Assembly (NCBI GenBank): GCA_035772405.1
Contig: JAYKKM010000416.1
Span: 1,395,001 to 1,459,000, forward strand
Source: Chrysogorgia sp. JL179-B06
Lineage: Eukaryota; Cnidaria; Anthozoa; Scleralcyonacea; Chrysogorgiidae
Length of the DNA: 64,000 nt
Direction: 5' to 3'
Position 1 is the first letter of the stretch. Each line of letters opens with the position of its first letter. The notes under the pieces are model-generated. The model saw only the letters and a list, made by a program, of their open reading frames with translations, did not search any database and was not told where the DNA came from. The translations under genes were made by a program, and so were the position numbers. Shown here one piece after another: positions 35,743 through 45,714 of the stretch.

Positions 35743-35880
35743 ACGAAATACTGACAATGAAGGGCTCCGCTCGAAACGTCAGTATTTCGTTACTAAAAAA
35801 TAAAAATCTCGGCAATTGGCCACCTTTTCACTTTGCTATATATCCAAAACACTGCCTACGCAGCACTTTTTATACTTTTT
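35743..35880 (+). mobile_element. Penelope/retrozyme terminal fragment with 13-bp hairpin and hammerhead-like core
   Basis: ACGAAATACTGAC (35743-35755) pairs perfectly with 35778-35790. Between them lie ATGA, GGGC/GCTC and GAAAC, and GTC begins the 3' arm. Compared with the motif at 98-124, CTGATGA has become CTGACAATGA. The downstream GGCCACCTTTTCACTTTGC segment is shared with 150-175. Confidence 0.6.
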
Positions 35881-35986
35881 TTTACCACCAACGGACAGTA
35901 AGTCCAGACACTGATTGCCAATTATTTATTAAAATAAAACATCTAGACAGAGGACACCTCCACACAACGCCATAGGCGGCGGAAGC

Positions 35987-36012
35987 GGGGGGGGGGGGGG
36001 GGGGGGGGGGGG
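35987..36012 (+). repeat. G26 homopolymer
   Basis: Twenty-six consecutive G follow GGCGGCGGAAGC. It could form G-quadruplexes and is a likely length error in the assembly. Confidence 0.95.
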
Positions 36013-36266
36013 TAAAGCCCCGTGGAATAAAAGGGGGTTAGTTTTCCCGCCAGTTTTGGCGCCGAAAGTGAGAGTTATTTGACCTTATTATACATTGAAT
36101 ATTTGTGCATCTTCGATATCAGGCAGTTTTTAAATTCCATATCATTGCCGAGCAAATCGTTTCGAGTGATAGTTCGATTGAGTGATTATTTCATGAAGTA
36201 CTTCATCCATTAGTTGTTGATGACTGCTGACCAGAAGTATTATGAATTTCAGAGACTTTAGATTTC

Positions 36267-36405
36267 AAAATTACAAAACTCCACGGCAAATTACAAAACC
36301 CCTGCTCGGAAAATTACAAAACTCCACGGTAAATTACAAAACTCCACGGTAAATTACAAAACTCCACGGTAAAATTACAAAACTCCACGGTAAGGCTACA
36401 AAACG
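36267..36405 (+). repeat. 20-bp minisatellite (ATTACAAAACTCCACGGTAA)
   Basis: About seven copies, with variants CCCCTGCTCGG and GGCTACAAAAC at the edges. Confidence 0.85.
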
Positions 36406-36629
36406 GTAGTAATAGTACATAGCAATATAATATAATATAGTACATAAATACATCACCCATCCTTTACAGATTTTAATTTTAAAAATACATTTAATATTTT
36501 ATAATTGAATGTTTTGAATGACAACGTTAGGTCTCCATAGTAATGCAATTTAAACTCTATTTTGTCAGTGTTTGACCTGGAATAATTTACTATATATATG
36601 AGTATGAAAGCAAAAAGGGTACCGGTACT

Positions 36630-37055
36630 GGCAATAGACGACTTCCACGATCATGCGCAGTAGCGACAAATATTCATCGTAGGTAAAAACAACTGTTTCA
36701 GCTGGAAAGAGCATATTGAAAATAGTAGAAGTGCAAAGGTTGAAAGCAATTGTGTAAAAAAGGAAGAAGTTACACAAGCAGAAAGTTGGCCATTTCAAAA
36801 GGGATTTATTAGTGATTTAATAAGGATTTTGGCTTGGCGGGCGGGCGTTGCACATCAAGCCAAAATCCCTATTAAATCCATAGTGAAGAGCAAAACTTCC
36901 GAAGTGTGTAGCTTTCGCACTATTTGCCCGATTTATTTCAAACTTTGCACTTTTACTATTTTTAATATGATCTTTCTAGCTAAAACAGTTGTTTTTACCT
37001 CATATGAAAATTTGAAATAAAGTTGCTACTGCGCATGACCCTTAAACTCGTCTAT
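36630..37055. repeat. Divergent fold-back element
   Basis: ATCATGCGCAGTAGC, AAAACAACTGTTT, AGTGCAAAG and AGGGATTTATTAGTG on the left recur inverted on the right. The centre is GGCTTGGCGGGCGGGCG. No ORF of note. Confidence 0.65.
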
Positions 37056-37700
37056 AGCGTGTAATGTTCATCCGAATAATTTAATAATGGTCATCGAACT
37101 ATTTTACCTTTAACTTAAACGTCATCGACAAAGAGCTATTGTAATATTGACCAATATGGCGTCGGCGCAATTGCGGTGCGACCTGCCAAGTTGACAACGC
37201 TTTATATTCCGTGTGTGAGTTCATTCGTTCGTTCGTTTGTTCGGAATCAACAGCAAGCATCTACTTCATGTAGCAGAACGCCACAGAGCACCGCACTTTA
37301 GCACTGTGTCTGGTTCCCTCTCTCCTCCGCAGAGGCTTATTTTTATTAGAAAATTAAGCGCGGGCGAGGAAGTGTCTGGTACCTGTCTCTAGGCTGCTCC
37401 TCCAGATCTTTCAACTTATGAATATATAGACTCACTTTGCGTCCTGAATTGAAAAATTAACTGATTAAAATATTCTGTACTTATTAAAATCGTCTATGAA
37501 TCTAAGAAATGTTTCGATTTAGAGTTGCATGTTTATCAATGAATTTCAAGATATCTTGATGTGTATTGTGTGTGCCATGTTCTGATTTAGTAATAACAAA
37601 ATTTTGTGATATATGGCCTTCAGATTACTTTTAAAAGCTCTCCTTAGAATGCAGGAAAGGTGTTTCAGAGACCCTAGAAATAAAAAATTTTGAAATAAAA
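37056..37700. other. Intergenic, no gene seen
   Basis: Nothing recognisable apart from short simple repeats (CGTTCGTTCGTTTGTTCG near 37225). Confidence 0.4.
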
Positions 37701-37703
37701 AAA

Positions 37704-37817
37704 CTGCGCATACGCAGTCGGAATAAAGCTGCGCATGCGCAGTCGGAAAAAAGCTGCGCATGTGCAGTAGGAAAACCCTGCGCATGCGCAGTCGGAAAAA
37801 AGCTGCGCATGCGCAGT
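37704..37817 (+). repeat. Five tandem NRF1-like palindromes
   Basis: TGCGCATGCGCA or one-base variants at 37705, 37730, 37755, 37779 and 37804, spaced 24-25 bp and separated by GTCGGAAAAAAGC-like linkers. It matches the NRF-1 consensus YGCGCAYGCGCR. It may be a 25-bp minisatellite rather than a promoter, as no start codon lies nearby. Confidence 0.7.
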
Positions 37818-37822
37818 AGGAA

Positions 37823-38581
37823 GAGAGTCCAGAGAGAGGAGAGTCCAGAGAGAGGGAGAGTCCAGAGAGAGGGAGAGTCCAGAGAGAAGGAGAGTCCAGA
37901 GAGAGGGAGAGTCCAGAGAGAGAGAGAGAGTCGTGAGAGCTGAGGAGAGTCCAGAGAGAGGGAGAGTCCAGAGAGAGGGAGAGTCTAGCGAGAGGGAGAG
38001 CCCAGAGAGAGGGAGAGTCCAGAGAGAGGGAGAGTCCAGAGAGAGGGAGAGTCCAGAGAGAGGGAGAGTTCAGAGAGAGGGGGAGTCCAGAGAGAGGGAG
38101 AGTCCAGAGAGAGGGAGAGTTCAGAGAGAGGGAGAGTCCAGAGAGAGGGAGAGTCCAGAGAGAGGGAGAGTTCAGAGAGAGGGAGAGTCCAGAGAGAGGG
38201 AGAGTCCAGAGAGAGGGAGAGTCCAGAGAGAGGGAGAGTCCAGAGAGAGGGAGAGTCCAGAGAGAGGGAGAGTCCAGAGAGAGGGAGAGTCCAGAGAGAG
38301 GGAGAGTCCAGAGAGAGGGAGAGTCCAGAGAGAGGGAGAGTCCAGAGAGAGGGAGAGTCCAGAGAGAGGGAGAGTCCAGAGAGAGGGAGAGTCCAGAGAG
38401 AGGGAGAGTCCAGAGAGAGAGAGAGAGTCCAGAGAGAGGGAGAGTCCAGAGAGAGGGAGAGTCCAGAGAGAGGGAGAGTCCAGAGAGAGGGAGAGTCCAG
38501 AGAGAGCGAGAGTCCAGAGAGAGGGAGAGTCCAGAGAGAGGGAGAGTCCAGAGAGAGCGAGAGTCCAGACAGAGAGAGAGA
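37823..38581 (+). repeat. 17-bp GA-rich minisatellite (GAGAGTCCAGAGAGAGG)n, left block
   Basis: More than forty copies with few variants. Because 17 is not a multiple of 3 and the motif rarely makes stops, several frames stay open on both strands; none is a real gene. It is split from 40597-40700 by a LINE. Confidence 0.95.
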
Positions 38582-40594
38582 GACAACTTTATTTAATAAC
38601 GGTAATTCTATCAATATTACATTGTTTTTCATAAAAGCCGTTAGTTACATAATAAAAGGAATAAATATACATAGAGACTAATTATATACAATATTAACAG
38701 ATTAAAATTTATGACAGTGAATAAGATTTTTAAAAATATTTACAGAGTTAGCAGTTTTAATCATCGATGGTAGTCCATTCCGTAAAACAGCACCGCTATA
38801 CGTGAAACTACGTTTTAGGTACTCGGATTTAGGCAATGGAATTTTAACATCTACCTCCGAGTTTCTTAAATTGTGACCATGCGCTTCATTTATAGGAACG
38901 AACATTTCATTTAAATATCTGGGAGACATACCATTAACAATTTTGTACATTAAGGTACCCTTTTGTTGGTTTCTCCTAGTTTCGAGATTGCACCAGTTTA
39001 ATGCAGTCAATATTTTCGTGGATCTAATTTCATATCCAGATCTGGTTATAATACGAGCGGGGTCATCCCAGCTTAGTTTTTCGTCTACTATTACACCTAG
39101 TAATTTAGCCTTAGTCACTTGTTTTATAGGTTTGTTCCCTAGTCTTATCTTTGGGACAGCTATAAATTGTTTTAGTCTATAACTAGAAGCTATAGTAATG
39201 AACTCAGTTTTGGTTGTATTTGCGGTGAGTTTGTTTGCACAAAGCCACGTGTGTAAATTCTTAACATCCGAATTTAAAATATCTTCAAGTTCATCTACTG
39301 TTTCTGCTGAAGCAGTAATTTGTGTATCATCAGCATACATACCAGGTGAAGTGAAGTCCAAACAGTTTGGGAGGTCATTAATATAAGTTAAGAATAAAAG
39401 TGGGCCTAAGGTGGATCCCTGAGGCACACCTATTGTCAGAGGTTTTAATTCAGACTCAACACCATTGACCATGCAACATTGTGATCTATTGACTAGGTAT
39501 GAGGAGAACCAATTTAGTGGAATGCCATTGACTCCGTACAGACTTAGTTTTTTAAGAAGGATTGCATGGTCAACAGTGTCAAAGGCTTTACTCAGATCTA
39601 CAAGAACTACCCCATTAATAAAGCCATTATCAATCTTTTTGAACCATTTTTCAGTTGCTTGTAATAGAGCTGTTACAGTAGAGTGACCCGATCGAAACCC
39701 TGATTGAAACTTACTCAAAATGTCATTTTGAGTAAAGTATGAATAAAGTTGGTCGAAGACAAGTTTTTCAAATACTTTAGCCACAACAGGCAGAACCGAA
39801 ATTGGTCGATAGTTATTTGGATCATTTTTAGCATTTCCCTTATGAACTGGAAAAACTTTTGCATTTTTCCAGCTATCAGGAAAGATACCAGAAATTATAG
39901 ACTTATTAAAAATGGAGCACAATGGTATGCTTATTACAGGTGCAGCATGTCGCAAGAGCATGGCTGAAATCTTGTCCAAACCTGACGTTTTAGCGACAGA
40001 CAGAGTGGACAGCAGCCGTTGAATAGTTGAGACAGAGATTGGTGTAAACACAAATGTAGATTGGCTAGGTTTGACAAACGACTCTGGAAGAACCGAAGTA
40101 GTCTGAACATTTGAACTAATCTTTGTACCAATTGTTGAAAAATGTTCATTAAAAGTTTCAGAAATCAAAAGAGGATTGCTAATAGTTGATTCATCCACCT
40201 TCAATTCAGTAATGCCAGAAACTTTTGACTTACGTCCTAGTAGCATATTAATTGCTTTCCAGGTACGAGAGCTGTCCCCTCTGTCATTATCAACTTCACC
40301 TGTAACATAGTCTACTTTGGCTTTCTTAATTGCTATATTTACTTTATTTCGTGTTGCTTTATAAGTTTCATAAGTTGCTTTAGAACCATTTCTTACAGCT
40401 TGTTTTTTGAAGTGATCTCTTTGGTGCATTAATTGTCTTATAGTAGGGGTCAGCCAATTGGCAGGTTGATTTTTAACCCTCCTTTTTCTTAGTGGTGCAT
40501 GAATATCAAGCACCTCCAAGAACAGGCTCTCCCATGTACAAACCATATCATTTGGATCATCACTTAAACTTATATAACTTAAACTCATAACTTA
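38582..40594 (-). mobile_element. CR1-like LINE inserted in the GA minisatellite
   Basis: A minus-strand retroelement sits exactly between the two blocks of the 17-bp minisatellite. The 3' end on its own strand is ATAAATAAAGTTGTC-like next to the GA tract. The 5' end is cut at about 40594, so the endonuclease domain is missing, as is usual for truncated LINE insertions. Confidence 0.85.
38702..40588 (-). CDS. CR1-like LINE reverse transcriptase (628 aa, 5'-truncated, internal deletion)
   Basis: An open 628-codon frame encodes a jockey/CR1-type RT. It shows VVLVDLSKAFDTVDHAILL (catalytic Asp), GVPQGSTLGPLLFLTYINDLP, the YADD box in GMYADDTQI, and the LGVIVDEKLSWDD thumb region. After SWDD the protein jumps directly to PARIITRSGYEI. 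Family members usually have about 60-70 residues between these points, so an in-frame internal deletion at about 39060 is likely. The N-terminal endonuclease is missing because the insertion is truncated. No stop breaks the frame, so the insertion may be young. Its role is target-primed reverse transcription. Confidence 0.85.
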   Translation of the reverse strand: MSLSYISLSDDPNDMVCTWESLFLEVLDIHAPLRKRRVKNQPANWLTPTIRQLMHQRDHFKKQAVRNGSKATYETYKATRNKVNIAIKKAKVDYVTGEVDNDRGDSSRTWKAINMLLGRKSKVSGITELKVDESTISNPLLISETFNEHFSTIGTKISSNVQTTSVLPESFVKPSQSTFVFTPISVSTIQRLLSTLSVAKTSGLDKISAMLLRHAAPVISIPLCSIFNKSIISGIFPDSWKNAKVFPVHKGNAKNDPNNYRPISVLPVVAKVFEKLVFDQLYSYFTQNDILSKFQSGFRSGHSTVTALLQATEKWFKKIDNGFINGVVLVDLSKAFDTVDHAILLKKLSLYGVNGIPLNWFSSYLVNRSQCCMVNGVESELKPLTIGVPQGSTLGPLLFLTYINDLPNCLDFTSPGMYADDTQITASAETVDELEDILNSDVKNLHTWLCANKLTANTTKTEFITIASSYRLKQFIAVPKIRLGNKPIKQVTKAKLLGVIVDEKLSWDDPARIITRSGYEIRSTKILTALNWCNLETRRNQQKGTLMYKIVNGMSPRYLNEMFVPINEAHGHNLRNSEVDVKIPLPKSEYLKRSFTYSGAVLRNGLPSMIKTANSVNIFKNLIHCHKF

Positions 40595-40596
40595 CA

Positions 40597-40700
40597 GCGA
40601 GAGTCCAGAGAGAGGGAGAGTCCAGAGAGAGGGAGAGTCCAGAGAGAGGGAGAGTCCAGGGAGAGGGAGAGGCCAGAGAGAGGGAGGGAGAATCAAGAGA
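40597..40700 (+). repeat. 17-bp GA-rich minisatellite, right block
   Basis: Same unit as 37823-38581. It degenerates after about 40680. Confidence 0.9.
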
Positions 40701-40928
40701 GAGGGAGAGATCATAATCGGAGAATCATCCGCCCAAAATCAGATTTTACAGATTTTGAGAGAGATTTTTTCGGAGAATCAATCCTTCTTCGGAGATCATA
40801 ATCTCGCAGTCTAAAGTATTTAAAGTATTTAAAGTATACTTAGACTAATTTTTATCCCAGGATGGTTGATCAAAAATTGCAAAATAACTTCATTTTCATA
40901 GTCCCGAATAGTGGCGATCATAGATAAG
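40701..40928. other. Boundary sequence before the RTE-like LINE
   Basis: Short repeated phrases (CGGAGAATCA, TTCGGAGATCATAATC, AAAGTATTT three times). It may contain the LINE 5' UTR. Confidence 0.4.
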
Positions 40929-40933
40929 AATAC

Positions 40934-41832
40934 ATGGGGAAAAGAGGGACACTAGAAAGAAAGATGACTTGCATGAAAAACATCCGAATTGCAACAATAA
41001 ATCTACGTACACTCCAAGATGACATCAAATTAGCAACAGTGATAAAGGCAACCAGTAAATTAGGTATAGACGTACTTGCAATACAGGAATCCAGACGTAC
41101 ATCTAATGGTATGGTCACCTTCGAAGATGAATGAATTAAAGGATGGCAACTTGTCTGGAGTGGTCACAAGCGTAAACATGAGCACGGTGTAGCATTACTC
41201 TTAGCTCCACATGTAAAACTTGAAGATCACACAGAACATCTTGCTGCCAGAATCAACTCAGCAACAATAAATGTGAAGGGTGTGAGACTTGCAATACTGA
41301 ACGTGTACTCACCTACAAATACAACAAAATCAGAAGCAGCAAAATCGTCATTCTATGCAGCATTGAACAAGGCGAAGCAGCAATTAGATCTGAACCCAAG
41401 ACATAAAGTTATCACTCTTGGTGACTTCAATGCAACAATATCATCACACAGCAAAACTTCTGGAGCATGGGAGAAGATCCTAGGAAACAACAACCCAGAC
41501 TGCAGGATACAAACAAATGATAATGGTGAGCGTATGCTGAAATGGTGCCTAGAAAATAACATGATGATACTGAATTCCATATTTAGAACTAAGCGAATTC
41601 ACAGAGAAACGTGGAGGCATGCTGGAACGGGAGAATGGAAAAGAATTGATTACATATGCACTACACCTTGGTTAGAGAAGTTTGTTCAATCATGCCGAGT
41701 GCACACAAAAGCATCTCTCCCATATGATACAGACCATCGTCTATTAGTTATTAACATCTCCTTCCCGTCAACAAAGCGTGATCTGAAACACCAAATAAGT
41801 AGATCAAAAATAAGTGTACCAAAGCCAACTGT
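40934..41832 (+). pseudogene. RTE-like LINE, AP endonuclease domain
   Basis: The frame reads MKNIRIATINLRTL and VLAIQESRR (catalytic Glu), then VYSPTN, VITLGDFNATI, RIDYICTT and YDTDHRLLV: the metal-binding and catalytic blocks of apurinic-like endonucleases that nick the target. An in-frame TGA lies at about 41132 between FEDE and IKGWQ. It ends where the hAT-type element enters at PTV. Confidence 0.8.
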
Positions 41833-42552
41833 TCAGGGGTGACTAAACTACTTTTATTTTGTACTTGAGTAAAAGTAGAAGTAATTAGCTTTAAAACGAC
41901 TTGAGTAAAAGTAAAAAGTACCGGAGGAAAAACGTACTTGAGTAAAAAGTACAAAGTATTTCTTAAAAATACTTGAAGTAAAAGTAAAAAGTAAAAGTAC
42001 TGTTGGCTAAACCCTTTAAACTGAGGCGGGGGGTGGGGGCTGTTACACTAACCAACAATTAAATAGTCGTATAAATCTAATTATCCTCACAACCTTTCTC
42101 ACTTTCTGTTATTCTGCTTATAAATGTTCCGTTTAACTTTATTAAAAAAAACAATAATTTTACATTTATAACAAAATTTCAATCGTAGATACTTCATCAT
42201 CCATTTCAGTGATTTCACACGATTTGCCAACGAAAGTCCAAACACTTATCTTACAGTACATTTCAAAATTATGGCGCAATGCGTGTGTGTCACACGGCGA
42301 ACGGCGATGCTACCCTAGAAAATCCTTTTTGGAAATTTTTTGTGGATTACTGTAATAGCAAAAAAACCTGGAAAAGTAACGAAATACTTTGCAACAAAAT
42401 GAAAATAGCGAAGTAAAACGTTACATTATAAAATGACTTCGTTCCAAGTAAAAGTACTATCTCAAAGATATACTTCGTTACATGCCCATTACTCAAAAAT
42501 AATACTCAAGTACAGTAACGAAGTACATTTACATCGTTACTTGCCACCCCTG
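41833..42552. mobile_element. hAT-type non-autonomous element, 720 bp, with 8-bp target duplication
   Basis: Ends CAGGGGTGACTAA and TTGCCACCCCTG form an inverted pair. CAACTGTT flanks both sides (41825-41832, 42553-42560), the 8-bp duplication typical of hAT transposons. Removing one copy restores the LINE frame. The interior is rich in ACTTGAGTAAAAGTA and has no transposase. Confidence 0.9.
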
Positions 42553-44712
42553 CAACTGTTGATTACCGGGCACTAAGGGATGACCCACATGTTATACAAC
42601 AGCTAACCATGAAGGTCGAAAATGAACTTTCCACCATAATTGAAGATGATATTGATATACTCAATGAACAAATTGTAGAAGTGGTGAGAGAAAGTGTTGA
42701 CTCTGTATGCCCAAAGATTGATCCAATTAAGAAAAACAACCTTGGGAAGATGATACACTAAAAGAACTGACTAAAGAACTCCGTAACTGTTCTGACCATC
42801 TACAGATGAGAAAATTACAAAAAAGTATTAAGAAAAGACGATGCAAACTCAAGAATGAATACTTTAAACATCTTGCTGACAACATCAATACAGTTGCGGA
42901 AGCAAGAGACACGGAAAAATAATTTGCCATGGCAAAAAAGTACATCACACTTAAGACTGGCTCGAAACGCTCCATATCGAATGAGAAATTGAAAACACAC
43001 TTCGAACAACACTTCGCCAAACGAGAAATACCAATCCCTCCAGAAATTGAGAATCCTCAACAATACCCAAATCTAACTGATGAGATCATCCCTGTAGATG
43101 AAAGTCCTCCTACTGTAGAGGAAGTGAAAAAGGTGATAAAGAATTTTAAGAATAACAAAAGTAGTGGGACAGATAAGATGAAAACAGAGGGTTTAAAGTA
43201 TAATGATAGTAACAACTTGATCATCGCAATTCTAACCCTTATGACACTAATCTGGACGTTTGTGAAGGTTCCATCTGTTTGGTTACATTGTAGCATCACA
43301 TGTCTTTTCAAGAAAGGTCTCGTAAGTCTTGCTGTCAACTATCGAAGCGTCTCCATTGGAGCAAATATGAGTCGGATCCTGGCAAAGCTTATCATGGACA
43401 GACTGAGAATGGCATATGAAGCACACGTTGGAAAGGAACAATTTGGATTTCGGCAGAATAAATCAACTTCTGATGCAATATTTATAACTAGGATGATAAT
43501 CAGAAAATGCCAAGGAACACTGGTGGCTGTTTATATAGACCTAACTGCAGCATATGACCATGTTCCACGTGACCTTCTTTTCAAGATCCTAACCATGCGT
43601 ACTGGAGCAACTCATCTCATAGCCATATTAAAGAAGATGTATGAGGGAACAACAGCATCGATAAAAGGACTGAAAACCAATTTTGATGTACTAACTGGTT
43701 GCTGTCAAGGAGGACAGGAATCTCCATGCATTTTCAATTATTTTTTTGACTATGTTCTTAAAGTTGCAGCACAGGAAATCGACAAGGCATTTCCAGATGG
43801 CTGGGGATTCCATTCCAGTACAATATTTCACACTATTGTACAAATCGAAACCAAAGGAAGAGTGGAAAAATAAGTGGACTGGAAATAATTAGATGGATTC
43901 TATATGCAGATGATGTTGTGTTATTCTGTAGAACAGTCAAAGATGCAGAAAAGATACTTAACATTCTGAATGATACTTGTAACAGATTTGGTTTGACAAT
44001 CTCTGTTAAGAAAACCAAAACACAAGTTTTCAATAACGAAGATCTAGCGAAGCAGGATACTCTGTTCACTATTGGATCAGAGAAGATAGAGAATGTACAA
44101 TCTTTCACATATCTTGGACAAGTGATAACAAATGATGCCAATGTCTGTTTTACACAACATAGAAAAGAGAGAGCTATAGGGAAGTTTTACGAGCTTAAAT
44201 CTGTCTTATGCGATACGAATGTCAACCTGCGTACGAGGCGTAAGATCCTAGAATCATGTGTTAGATCAAGGCTTACATATGGAACAACTGCTTGGTTTCC
44301 AAATGAACAAGAGCTAAAAAAACTAGAAGGCTGCTGGAACCAATGCCTACGGGACATGGTGAAAGGCGGATGGAAACGGAGACATGTTCCGGAACATGAA
44401 GATGGGGAGGAAGAAGCAGATTATGCCTTCATTTACACAAATGAGCAGATTGGAAACATCCTCAAAATAACACCTCTACGAAATTTCATATACAGTCAAT
44501 ATCTCAAGTATATTGGTCACATATGTCGTGCGGAGAACACTGCAATTACAAAAATATTACTGTTTGCTAAGCCAGAAAGAAAATACTACCGTGATCCCTG
44601 GGAAAAGATCTCTAAGTTGCTTGGAATATCAAGTGATCAAGCTAAGAGGATGACCCAGTCACGGGATGAGTTCGCCGAGTTGATACGGAAGCGTTTCAAT
44701 TCGCCTCTGTGA
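42553..44712 (+). pseudogene. RTE-like LINE, reverse transcriptase domain
   Basis: Continues the LINE after the hAT insertion. A frameshift near 42740, a TAA near 42920 and a shift near 43805 break it. Visible blocks are NYRSVSIGANMSRILAKLI, FGFRQNKSTSDAI, VAVYIDLTAAYDHVPRDLLF (catalytic Asp), GCCQGGQESPCIFN, and then in the next frame WILYADDVVLFCRT with the catalytic DD, followed by the thumb (FTYLGQVITND, RRKILESCVRSRLTYG). The C-terminus ends at 44712. It cannot make a functional enzyme. Confidence 0.8.
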
Positions 44713-44861
44713 TGACAACGTTCATTGTTGGAGGAAGATACAGGACAGGAGGACAAGGCCAAAATAATGGTGTATCAAACCGCTCAGCTCTCCTTCCTCC
44801 ATCTTGGATTTGCTGATGCTATCTTGAATTATACAATTACGTCATCATTGCGTCATTTTTT

Positions 44862-45305
44862 TATCTGCAGCAACATTTTTATTTGCAGCAACATTTTTAT
44901 TTGCAGTAACATTTTTATTTGCAGCAACATTTTTATTTGCAGTAACATTTTTATTTGCAGCAACATTTTTTATTTGCAGCAACATTTTTATTTGCAGTAA
45001 CATTTTTATTTGCAGCAACATTTTTATTTGCAGCAATGTTTTTATTTGCAGCAACATTTTTATTTGCAGTAACATTTTTATTTGCAGCAACATTTTTATT
45101 TGCAGCAACATTTTTATTTGCAGCAACATTTTTTATTTGCAGCAACATTTTTATTTGCAGTAACATTTTTATTTGCAGCAACATTTTTATTTGCAGCAAC
45201 ATTTTTATTTGCAGCATTGTTTTTATTTGCAGCAATATTTTCATTTGCAGCAACATTTTTATTTGCAGCAATGTTTTTATTTGCAGCAATGTTTTCATTT
45301 TTATA
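44862..45305 (+). repeat. 18-bp minisatellite (GCAGCAACATTTTTATTT)n
   Basis: About 24 copies with CAGTAA, CAATGT and one-base length variants. It ends about 320 bp before the PSMB2 start codon. The ICSNIF-type reading frames are artefacts. Confidence 0.95.
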
Positions 45306-45623
45306 AGTGTATTACGTACGCACTTTGTAAACGTTTCAATGTTACATCGCTGCAGAATTAATGCGGTTGTATATGCTTGCATACTTTTAATATTTGCAGC
45401 ATTTCCTTTTGGGGGTGACAAACTCTTTCGTTGTGTGCGTTGATCCTTACGGGCCACGGTAGTTTTCCTAACCCTAACCTCCCCGCCTTCAATTGGTGCG
45501 CGAAACATATAACGATATTAGGGTTAGGGTTCGCTATATCTTTGCAAGATGAAGTATTAATCCACATTGCATTGGTATCCACTTGGCGAACAGATCGCGG
45601 GCTCAGCTGACTCGTGAAACAAA
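45306..45623 (+). promoter_or_regulatory. PSMB2 5' flank (probable promoter and 5' UTR)
   Basis: Region between the minisatellite and the start codon. It contains an inverted pair of short telomere-type motifs, CCTAACCCTAACC (45467-45479) and TTAGGGTTAGGG (45518-45529). No TATA box is obvious, as is common for housekeeping genes. Assigned by position only. Confidence 0.4.
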
Positions 45624-45714
45624 ATGGAGTTTCTACTTGGAGTACAAGGCACGGATTTTGTGATGATTGCTAGCGATTGCAATCAAGGGAGAAGCATAGT
45701 TCGCATGAAAGATG
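45624..45714 (+). CDS. PSMB2: PSMB2 exon 1
   Basis: Codes for [12 protein letters not shown] through MKD plus one base. Donor GATG|GTGAGT. The ATG is the first Met and aligns with the start of animal PSMB2. Confidence 0.95.

Larger units (their letters stand above)
40934..44860 (+). mobile_element. RTE-like LINE (APE endonuclease plus RT), decayed
   Basis: A nearly full-length single-ORF non-LTR element, interrupted by a 720-bp hAT-type insertion (41833-42552) and by several point lesions. The 3' UTR runs into the 18-bp minisatellite at 44862. The clade assignment is by overall feel of the RT and remains tentative. Confidence 0.75.

Noticed and set aside
37546..38634. ORFs of 346, 233 and 215 aa in the GA minisatellite
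   Set aside because: A 17-bp unit without stops opens several frames on both strands; the peptides are pure repeats.
44725..45508. ICSNIF / LQQHF / LLQIKM repeat ORFs
   Set aside because: Translations of the 18-bp minisatellite.
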